A DNA stretch of 64,000 nt from Mesorhabditis belari (Eukaryota; Nematoda; Chromadorea; Rhabditida; Rhabditidae), in contig CAUEEP010000887.1 of assembly GCA_958450365.1 (NCBI GenBank), forward strand, positions 712,516 to 776,515, given 5' to 3'. Every line of letters starts with the position of its first letter. Position 1 is the stretch's first letter. A program made the position numbers and the translations under genes. Below, in pieces: positions 11,501-23,500 of the stretch. The notes beneath the pieces were generated by a model. The model worked only from the letters and a program-made list of their open reading frames with translations. It did not search any database and was not told where the DNA came from.

Positions 11501-14500
11501 TCGTTAATAAACTTAATTATTCGTTAATAAACTTAATTATTCATTAATAAACTTAATTATTCCTTAATAAACTTAATTATTCCTTAATAAACTTAATTAT
11601 TCCTTAATAAAGTTAATTATTCATTAATAAAGTTAATTATTCGTTAATAAACTTAATTATTCGTTGATAAACTTAATTATTAATTAAACTTAAGTTCTTA
11701 GTTATTAATTTAAACCCAAATAAACTCAAAAAACTCAAAAAACTCTTTTTTAACCTCTAACTTTACTTATTATTCTATAAAATTATTTGAAACATTTCAA
11801 CATTTCAATCAGACTAATCAAATCTAATTTTAAATGATTTAAAGATGAAAATGAAATAGATGAAATGAAATAGAAATGAAATAAAAAGAGCTAAATGAAA
11901 TAGAAAAGAGCTAAATGAAATATTGGGTTGATGGAAAAGTCCTTTTCGATTTTTTGGTTTCCGATTCCGATCCGACCTTAAATTTGTCCAATTTTGACGT
12001 TTTATAGCTCATCCTAAAGCTGAATTCAAGACGGATTCAATAGAAAAAGAAACACCCAACGTCATTATGATCAAAAGTTTAGCCTTGAGATTTGTTTAGC
12101 CTTGAGCCTTGAGATTTGTCGAAATTTCATTAGTTTTATTGAATCTATTGATTTTGTTGAAACCATTCTATTGTTTGATTGAATCTATTGGGTTTGGTGA
12201 ATTGAAAACTGCTTATTCTAGACTGAATATCCTGTTCTAGGTTTAATACCGTAATCCAAACAGTCTAGACTGAATACCCTAATCTAGACTGAATACTCTA
12301 TCTAGACTAAATGCCGTAACCTAGCTATTCTTGACTAAGTATCCTATTCTAGATTAAATACCGTAATCCAGAGAGTCTAGACTGACTCGCAAATAAAAAA
12401 AACAACAGCATTGAACCAGCTGAAAAATGGGTTTGGTTACTTCAACATTTCCTCTAATTATTGCGAAAAAATTATGCTTCCACCTTTTTATTTTTTGGTA
12501 TTTTTCTTCACTTCTTCTATTGCACTTGGGAATCTGCCACCGGGAGATATTCGTCATGTCATGCTTCATGACTTCCTACAAGAGCACAGTGCAGGCCTGG
12601 CAGCTGCTAATATTAAAAAGATATATGGCCAGGACTCACCTTCCGAAAGAACGGAGTATGGAATTGAATCAATTCTAGTTCAAAGTTCCGCAGTTTTCAA
12701 TTCACTAACCCACCAATTCAATAGATAAAAGTGGTTCAATTTCATTCTTGAATCCTTTTTTATCGTTTTCTCTTGATATCTTTGTCCGAATTACTTAATT
12801 ATTCGTTAAATTTAAGTTATTAGTTTAAGTTGTTAGTTTAGTTTAAGTTCTTATTTATAAGTTCTTATTTCTAAGTTCTTATTTCTAAGTTCTTATTTCT
12901 AAGTTCTTATTTCTAAGTTCTTATTTATAAGTCAGTTATTAATGCCTTTGTCTATACTTTTAAACAATTTTTTGACGCAAGAGCATAAAGTTTTTCTTAA
13001 GGCTGTTTTCTTAAGACGCAAAAACCGTAAACATTCCCTTCAAATGATCAATTTCTTTCTCAATCCAAAAAAATAAACCAATTCCCAGACTCAAATAGCT
13101 TAAACTCTTCAAAATCTTTCTCCTTTTTCTTTCTCGTAAATTTTTAAACCATTCCATCTCTATTTTCTTTACTTTCCAACTATTTTTAAGCACTTTTTAA
13201 GCACTTTTTAAGCCTTTTAAAGCATTTTTAAGCCTTTTTAAGCATTTTTAAGCATTTTAAAGCATTTTTAAGCATTTTTAAGCATTTTTAAGCATTTTTC
13301 CAAGCTTTAATACTATATTTGAGTTCAAATACTTGACAAAAGCTTATCGAAAGTCGAAAATGCCAAGTAAAATGTTGAAAGTGATTCACCGGGCGCTCTC
13401 GGCTCGATCCGAGAACGATCTTGGCTTCACCTACAATGATGCATGGGTTAGTTGCATGAGATTAGTTGGTTAATTGAATGAGATTAGTCCACTTTTCACC
13501 TAAAAATAGAAAAAAAACCCTTTCCAGTGCAACTATGGTCGGTCCAGTTTTGCCAAAATGTTATATTAGAATTGTGAAATCACTGATATTCATCATTTTT
13601 AGGAAGACCAATCCGATTCGGTGATTTTCCGTAAAATTCGCGGCAAGGAACGCTCTCGACTCGATCGAAACAGTCTCATCGATTTTGAGTAAGTATCAAA
13701 TAGGAGAAATGAGAGAAAATTTTGATGACATTAGAAGAATCCTATCCCAAACAGTTCTTCATCAATTCAACATCAATAAAACGTTCTTCATCAATTCAAC
13801 AGTGTTGTTCTAAAGCCTGAAAACCTAAAGACCTATCAATTTTAAACCTGGCCTCACTATTAGGTCCGGATTTAGGGCTAGATTTTGTTTGTTGGTCTTA
13901 TTTTTTTTTCTGTAGCCTAACCAGCTAAGTGCAGTAAAACTAGGTCAGGTCTTTGGTCGGTTTCTTCAAGAATAGGTATCTGGCTGACTTGTTCTAATCT
14001 TGAGTTTGGGATTAGAAAATGCCTGGCTCTAACATGGTTGGTTCTGAAATGGCTGGCTTTGACATGGGTGGCTCTGAAATGGTTGGCTTTGACATGGCTG
14101 GCTCTAACATGGTTGGTTCTGAAATGGCTGGCTTTGACATGGGTGGCTCTAACATGGCTGGCACTGGCTCATGGCCATGGCTCTGACCCAAATGAACGGC
14201 TTAGGATCTCAATTGCTCTATTACCAAACTAATTAAAGATTGCTGTTGGAATCAAGAAATCTAGCCTTAAAAGAAAGAAAGAAAGAAGAAAGAAAGAAGA
14301 AAGAATGAAAGAATGAAAGAAGAAAGAAAGAAAGAAAGGAAAAATGGAATCCAGCCCTAGAAGAAAGAAAGAAATACAGCCTTAGAATCAAGACTTTGAA
14401 TTCAAATCAAGAATTTCATCTAAAATCCCGAGTTTCTGAACAGAAACGGAACGTGTTCGGAATCGTTTTTTAATGATCGATGGCACATACACTAATGGAC

Positions 14501-17500
14501 AATGAAATATGATATTTGAAAAAAGATCGTCACTTTCGCGCGTCTGTAACTCCATTGTCTTTACCGTATTTCTAAATATTAATATTACGATTGTGTAGCC
14601 CTTGAAAAGAGCTTTCAGAAAATGTATAACACTAATAGTTTAAACTCAAGGCCAGGGAGTTACAGACGCGCGAAAGTGACGATCGTTTTTCAAATATGAT
14701 ATTTCATTGTCCAGTACTGTAGATAGAGAATAGTACGATTATCTAAAAGTAAGATGGATAGATAGATAGATAGAGAATAGTACGATTATCTAAAAGTAAG
14801 ATGGATAGATAGATAGATAGAGAATAGTACGATTATCTAAAAGTAAGATGGATAGATAGATAGATAGAGAATAGTACGATTATGATATTTCATTGTCCAG
14901 TACTGTATGTGTTACACCTTCTATGAAGTCAGATTAACTCAAAAATATGTCTAATTACTTAAAACTTTGTTATAAATTCATTTTTCTACATTTTTCCATT
15001 ATATTTTCCACTATTCGACTATATTAAGCTCAATCGATCGACTTCGTCTGTTGACGGAGCTTCTAAAAGCTCGAATTTTCCATAAACCCGACAAATTGGG
15101 GGTGAGAATTGAAAGCAATAATAGAAAAATGTTATGATAATGAAACGATAATGAAACGATAATGAAATGATAAAGAAATGATAATGAAACGATAATGAAA
15201 CGATAATGAAATGATAAAGAAATGATAAAGAACTTGAAGTAATCTGGGATTGTTTTAATGTAATTTTCCTTTATACAAGGCGTAATAGGTAACCCGTAAC
15301 AGGTAAACGTAACAGGTTCATTCAAAGATCTCTTTAGTCAGCATATTTCTCTAGAATCCGCCAATCCAATCACACAAAAAGCTCTGAAAATCATTAGTTG
15401 TTAGTATTGATGAGTGGATGTTGGAGATTTGCCTTTCTTTTCTTTTTCTTTCTTTCTTTCCTTTCTTTCCTTTCTTTCCTTTCTTTCTTTCCTTTCTTTC
15501 CTTTCCTTTCCTTTCCTTTCTTTCCTTTCTTTCCTTTCCTTTCTTTCCTTTTCTCCATTTTCTCGTCATCAAGTCATCGGCACTCATAGATGTGCTACTC
15601 TCATCTTTTTCTCATTTCTTATTCACATCTTAGCAATTATTCCTTGTCTTTTCACAATCTTTTTCATAAAAATGATATTAAGCTAGAAATCTATTGACTA
15701 TTTCCCTATTAGCCAATCGATTTACTCACTATTTGTCGTAGCACTCGTTTTTCTCACTCCCGAAGATCCCGCTTTTGAAAGTGGACAAGGAAACAAACAA
15801 AGATTTCGCTTTTTTGGATATTCTTTGTCTAAAATTTGACTGTATTTCTAGGTTAAAAGGATTTTTGGGTAAAGTTTACAAACTTTATGAAAAAGTACTC
15901 TTTAAAGTACTCCAAACTACAATATTATTTTCTTTACCAAGGCTTTGAAAGGTCAGACAGCCTTTACCAAGGCTTTGAAAGGTCAGACAACCTTTACCAA
16001 GGCTTTTAAAAGCCAGACAACCTTTACCAAGACTTTTAAAAGCCAGACAACCTTGACCAAAGCTTTTAAAAGCCAGACAACCTACAGTACTACTATATTA
16101 TTAATAACTTATTCTACAAAATCACAGCCGAGCACTGAATACTGAAATTCTTGTTGATGTTCCGAAAAATTCGTCGCCATCTTTCTGAAAAGCCGGAACC
16201 ACGTGCTCCACCAAAACCACGTCCTGGTTACAGAATGCAACGCTCGATCTCAAATGTCACTCAACCAGTGTCTTTCATTGGATATTATCCAGTAATCGAA
16301 ACACCAATTCTCTCAAGAAATCCACAGAATCCAGTGCAATTACTTGGATATTATTCACATAATTCGAACGAACTCCTGCCGAGCAATGTCCACTTACCCA
16401 GCCGGATTCCTGAACGACCAGAGATTGAATCGAGCTCAGAATCATCTGAATCCGATCAGGGACTGGAGAGGAGATCCACTTTCCCGCAAAGGCTTCAAAG
16501 CATTCAAAATAGTTTAAGGTAGAGAAATAATTTATAAGAACATTAAGCCAGTAAGAAGATCTTTTTGCACCAGTCATTTTGCACCATTTTTAAGTGTTCA
16601 GAAAAATATTCTCTATCAATTTTATGATTATAAAATCTTGAATATATACAGAAAATAATATGAATTTTTGCTTAAAAAAAGAAATTTATCTATTTTGTCT
16701 AGAAATAAGAGAAATTTGAGTCTAGAACGGGGTATTAGGAGTGCTTTTGGCTAATTTACAAAGTAATGATTTAACTTCATAGCCAGCTAAAGTACATAAA
16801 CATTCTTGGCTTCTAGGTCCAGCGAAATTGATTCAAATCGAGCCTAGATCTAGATTAGATTCTAGTAAACCAAGGCGGTACTTGTCGGTTATACATCCAC
16901 TCGCAGACTCATCTCGGTTAAGCAAGAAGCTGACAACTTGTGAAGAAGCTGACAACTTGTGAGGGGTGATTATGCTCAGTGAAGTAGAGTGCTCGCCTGA
17001 AGTGATCAGTCGAACGAGAATCGATCAGTCGAACGAGAATCGATAACCGAGAAGACTCGCATGGAGATGCTTAGCCGAGATGAGTCTCTCTGGATGTATA
17101 ACCGACAAGTACCACAAGTACCACAAGTACAACAAGTACAACAAGTACAACAAGTATTGTTTGTCAAGCCTAGGCTGGCAGATCTTGGTCTGACTTGAAG
17201 CTGAGGAGTTTGGCATAACTCAATGGATTTAATCAGCTAATCAATGAATCAAAATCACCTTCTAGTTATTTATTTTCTCTTTCCGGAATCATTTCTGATT
17301 TCAGAGGTGTTCGCTCTCCATCACTCATCCCGCAGCCCCAGCAACTCCTCGGTCCACCACCCGAATTACCCCAACAACGTGCCAACAACTTTAAGCAATT
17401 GTTAACGAGATTTCAGGTTTATTTCCAAATTCATTAAGTTTATTTGAAATCAAATTGGATGTCTTTTCTGCAAAACTGATCCAATAAGGTTCCAACACGG

Positions 17501-20500
17501 TTGCAATACTATTCCAATACAATTCCAATACGGCTCCTATTTTGTTCCAATACGATTCTAAAAGGTTCCAACATGGTTGCAATACGGTTCCAATACAATT
17601 CCAATAAAATTCCAATACGGTTCCTACTTTGTTCCAATACGGTTCCAATACGGTTCCTATTTTGTTCCAATACGGTTCCTACTTTGTTCCAATACGGTTC
17701 CAATAAGGTTCCAATACGGTTCCTACTTTGTTCCAATACGGTTCCTACTTTGTTCCAATACGGTTCCAATAAGGTTCCAATACGGTTCCAATACGGTTCC
17801 TACTTTGTTCCAATACGGTTCCAATAAGGTTCCAATACGGTTCCAATACGGTTCCTACTTTGTTCCAATACGGTTCCAATACGGTTCCTACTTTGTTCCA
17901 ATACGGTTCCAATAAGGTTCCAATACGGTTCCAATACGGTTCCTATTTTGTTCCAATACGGTTCCAATAAGGTTCCAATACAATTCCAATACGATTCCTA
18001 TTTTGTTCCAATACGGTTCCTACTTTGTTCCAATACGGTTCCAATAAGGTTCCAATACGGTTCCAATACGGTTCCTATTTTGTTCCAATACTATTCCAAT
18101 ACGATTCCAATACAATTCCAATACGACTCCTTTTTTGTCCCAATACGGTTCCAATAAGGTTCCAACAAGTAGAATAGAATACTCTCTATTTGCGAATTGT
18201 TACAAAAAGAAAACTTTTCCTTTCCTTTTTCTAAAGTCATTCTTTTCAAGGCATTCTTTTCAAGGCTTTCTTTTCAAGGCTTATTTGTGAAATAATAAAG
18301 CAAATAGAGAACTGTCATTGAAAGTAAAGCATTTAGTCACCTTTTTGCTCTTTTATTTCATAAGTTTTATAGTTTTCATTTCAAAGTTTCAAAGTTTTGA
18401 TAAGTATTCAACTTTTTTTCGATAATTCTTTGAATCAATTAAGTTAGCAAGCTTTTAAAGAGATTTAAATGCAAACCTATTGTTTAAATCGTTTACTTTA
18501 AAACAATTAAAGCATTTTAAAGCACAATTAAAGCATTTTAAAGCATAATTAAAGCATTTTAAAGCATTTTAAAGCACAATTAAAGCATTCAAGCATTTTA
18601 AAGATTTTTTTGTAAACATTTTGGGGTATTTTTACTATAGGAACTATAGGAATTGATACTGGAGAATGCTTTGTTTACCTTAGAGAGTTTATTTTCAATT
18701 CTCTATCTAGTAAATGCAATTACAAGTTCGACTAAACCCACAGTACTGGACAATGAAATATGATATTTGATTTGTTCTATTTGATTTGCCTATTTGATTT
18801 GACTTAATTTGGGAGAGCCGACTTGAGGAGATTGCTCATCCCTCAATTCTTTCTCCTTTTCAGAATCCCTTCTCAAAACAGAAAGAATTTTTTTCATTGT
18901 TAAATTAGTTAAGAAATAACAATAATCATTTTCTCAGTTTTTCTTGCTTTGTGTCAACAAATCTCGTGCATTTTATTGCTTCAATTTGCTTTGATAACAA
19001 CTAGATACTTGATCTAACAAAGGCTAAAGTGAATGAAACAAAAAGCATTATACATAGAGTACTGGACAATGAAATAGCATATTTGAAAAAAGATCATCAC
19101 TTTCGCGCGTCTGTAACTCCCTTGTTTTTGAGTTTAAACTATTAGTGTTATACATTTTCTGAAAGCTCTTTTCAAGGGCTACACAATGGTAATATTAATA
19201 TTTAGAAATACGGTAAAGACAATGGAGTTACAGACGCGCGAAAGTGACGATCTTTTTTCAAATATCATATTTCATTGTCCAGTAGTGTATATCAATTCTT
19301 GCAAAAGAATCTTTATATTTTAAAGCCAACTTTTAAAGTTTACCTCAAAAGATCACCGTTGAGATTAAAAAGAAAAAGAAGAAGAAAGAAAGAAGAAAGT
19401 AGAAAGAAGAAAGAAGAAAGAAAAAAGAATTTCGAGAGATTTCGCGTAGGTGGCGAATGAAAGGCGAGAAAAATAGGGGAAAATAGAGAAAGCTATCCAA
19501 CAAAAAATGTGAAATTCCTCGAGAATTCAAGAAATTTTTTTTGCTCTAAGTGCTTGTAAATGACCGGTAAAGCATCAATTTTGAGGGTTTTCCTCTCTCT
19601 TTTTCACTTTTGTGTACTTTTTTTCCTCTCTCATCAATCTGGGGTGAAGGAGGTGGTTATTTGTGGCCAATTTTTGACCAGCTTACGTCAATTGTGGCCA
19701 GCTAAAGCTTGACCAAGTTCCCGTAATCCCTTGCAGATTATTTCATTTGCTTCCAGTAAAACTTTACCAAGCTACCGTACTCCTTTTGAGCTAAGCTACA
19801 GTAATCTCCAGCCAATACCCTACTAAACACCGTACTGCTTTCCCGATATTCAATGGCTCCATTATCCATCTATCAGGTTTGAGTTGATTGATGGTTTAAA
19901 TCCCTGAGTTGAGTTAAAGATTGAGTGAGGGACTGTGATCCTTTTGGAATTCTTACACTGCTGTCAAAGTCGGACCAAGCTACCGTCCTCCTTAGCCAAG
20001 TTACCGTACTCCAAGCTACAGTAATCCTTAGCCAAGTTACCGTGCTCCGAACTACCGTAATCTTTAGCCAAGTTACCGTGATCCTTAGCCAAGTTGCCGT
20101 ATTTCAAGCTACCGTAATCCATAGCCAACTTATCGAACTCCAAACTACCGTGATCCCTAGCCAACTTATCGAACTCCAAACTACCGTCCTCCTTAGCCAA
20201 GTGACCGTACTCCAAGCTACCGTCCTCCTTAGCCAAGTGACCGTACTCCAAGCTACCGTAACCTTTAACCAAGTTACCGTACCTCAAGCTACCTTACTCC
20301 AAACCACCGTGATCCTTAGCCAAGTGACCGTACTCCAAGCTACCGTCCTCCTTAGCCAAGTGACCGTACTCCAAGCTATCGTCCTCCTTAGCCAAGTGAC
20401 CGTACTCCAAGCTACCGTAACCTTTAACCAAGTTACCGTACCTCAAGCTACCTTACTCCAAACCACCGTGATCCTTAGCCAAGTTACCGTACTCCAAACT

Positions 20501-23500
20501 ACCGTAACCTTTAACCAAGTTACCGTGCTCCAAACTACCGTAATCTTTAGCCAAGTTATCGTACTCCTTTCACCAGACAAGCATTTCAAAATCGTTGCTT
20601 TTAGAGTGCCGACCGCGTCCCGCAGACTCGTTTGCCTCGGCGCTATACTCTAGACGCTTCACAGTCACCGATGCCATTACAGTAATTCAAAGTTTGACAA
20701 CTAATGAGTTTTTATTTCAGAAGATACGATTCCTCGCCTCATCGAGATCGAGAGAACAGCTCCGAGAGATCGGTGAGTCTTTTGTCATTCTTACGATCAC
20801 TTTTTATCAGATTTTATCTTATATCTTTATGTTCATCAGATCAGATTGTTGTAAAGGATTTTAAGCTATTTTAAGCTATCTAATTCTAGTTCTAATGCAA
20901 GAAATGAAATGAATTTGTTGTAAAACGTTAAAACGTTAAAACAAATATGTTAAAGAATGGGCATCGCTCTCGTGAAAGCGCCTTTTCCCCGATCCATCGC
21001 CGTCCCACCGATCCGATTCATCGACGCGCGCCAAAAGATGGTGACGAGAGAGAAGCCGCGCTAATCTATACGCAAGAGGTAAAGAATAAAAGGCTTATCT
21101 AAATAACTACAAAGATAAAATTCAATTTTGCATGAAAAACTTCTTTCAGACGATTCTTAACGCGATCCCGGCGCAAGCGTTTGGCCGAGATCCGTCTCCA
21201 CTTTCGCATACAGGTGGATAAATCACAGTTTTACTCAAAAATTTCGATTTTTAGATACACTTATATACAAAATTTAAACCTTGATCATTTTATGATTATA
21301 AAACTACGATTTCTAGGCTCAACACCGCCCCCCGAGGCACCAAAACCGCCGCCACTCACCGTGACAATTCCCACTCCGAAAGCGAGACGAGCACCGCGGA
21401 CAAGGTCGCTTTTTCGAGTTTTTCTTTCGATTTTAGTTCAATTTTTCTTTCGATTATAATAGATAGATTTATAAAAAGCTTTTTCATAATTGCTTTCAAT
21501 CATAATCGCTTTCAGATGGATTAAAGAAACGGACATTGATGACCCGGCCTCGTTGCCCGTTTCACCCACTTGTGCTTTGACGCCGGATCCAACGCCACCG
21601 GTAAAAGCTTTAAAAGCTTTAAAAGCACTTAAATGAGATCGCTTTCTTTCTGTAAAACCTTTAAAAATCAAATTCTATTACTTAAAAGGCTAAACAAATG
21701 ATATTTCTTACGGAAATCAAATGGGAATGGCTTTTCTATGTCCTTGTGGACATAGAAACCACTTGTGCTCACTTGTGCTTTGACACCGGATCCAACGCCA
21801 CCGGTAAAAGCTTTAAAGCACATAAAGGAGAACGATTTCTTTCTGTAAAACCTCTAAAAATCAAATTCTATTACTTAAAGAAAGCCAAAAGGCTAAACAA
21901 ATGATATTTCTTACGAAAATCAAATGAGAATCAAATCAAATGAGAATCAAATCAAATGAGAATCAAATCAAATGGCTTTTCTATGTCCTTGCGGACATTG
22001 AAACTCAGTAAATCTTAATTGTGAGCAAGAAAAAAGTATAGAAAAAGACATTCCCGGTTTGCTAAAAGCGGAAAATAGTTAAATAAATTTTTTTTTCTTG
22101 TGAAAAGCCGATTTTGATAAAGAAGATGAGAAAGAAACCACTTTTAAAAAACTTTATGTAAAAAAAGTAATTTTTAATGAAAAAGACGAGAGAAACGGCA
22201 AATTTTGAAGGAAAAAAATAAGGCTTTTTTAGAAAATGTGGCCTTATATACGCCACAAGACTCAGATTACGGTAGCTGAAGTGCGAAAAGCTTTAAAATG
22301 CTTTAAAATTTGAGCAATCTTTTAGAGTGAAACCCCGCCAACTCCGCCGCGATCGGCGCCAATCTACGGAGATGAAGTCAAATTCAGAAATGGATTGATT
22401 GTGGGCGAAAAGCGTTTGCTTTCTTTTTCACGATTTCTTTTTTTAGAGCCGAAGACTTGGCTCCGAGCAAGATTCACTCGATTCGTCGAAATCGATCACT
22501 CCAAATTACATTCGACGATCGAGGTCCAGAAACGAGCGTTCTCCCGCGCCCTCACCGATGAGGAGCAGTCAGAATGGTAGAGTTTTGGCTACAATATACT
22601 CAAAATCAGCTTTACAGTATCCCTGCCTTCTTATCCTACAGTATATCTTGAGCTAACTATAAGATAAGGCACTGATCACTTACAGTTTACAAGTACAAGG
22701 ACTCACTAAAGTACAAGTACTCACTAAAGACAAGTACTCACTAAAGACAAGTGCTCACTAAAGTACAAGTGCTCACTAAAGACCAGTCTCACTAAAGACA
22801 AGTACTCACTAACTACAGTATCTACAGGCCTACAGTCTCTCTAATGTAAGTAAGTACACAGAACTACGGTAGCTCTAACCTACAGTACTCTTAGCTACAG
22901 TACAGTACAGTACTTAGCTATTCGTGCAAGTACGCATAGTCATCCAGTAATCAGTCATTAAGTACATGTATACCCTGAACTAAAGTCTCCTTGTTTTTAC
23001 AGGTTCTCGATCCTCAATCTGCATGATTCATCCAATCCAAATGGAACACTTACATCAGAATGGAAATCAGCAAAAAGGTCGGGGCACACCCGATGCAACA
23101 ACGAGAAATAAGGACACAGAAGCGGTGTATCATCAGGTAAAATTTGATAGGTAATAAATGAAAGGTAATCCACTGGAATTTCAATGGATTTTAGCCTAAG
23201 AAGAGAGATTCAAGTGAATTTTAGCCTAAAAAAGTGAGATTCCAGTGGATTTTAGCCTAAAAAGTGAGATTCGAGTGAATTTTAGCCTAAAAAAGTGAGA
23301 TTCCAGTGAATTTTAGCCTAAAAAGTGAGATTTTAGTAAATTTTAGCCGAAGAAAAGTCTCAAGGTAAAATCCACTGAGATTCCAGTGGTTTTTAGGTAA
23401 TAAGGTAAAGTAAAAAATGAAAAAGAAAGGTTCCTGGAGGGCTAGAAAGATTTGCGGAGAGATTTTTGTTGAAAGCTTTCACACATTGTAATCTTCTTGG

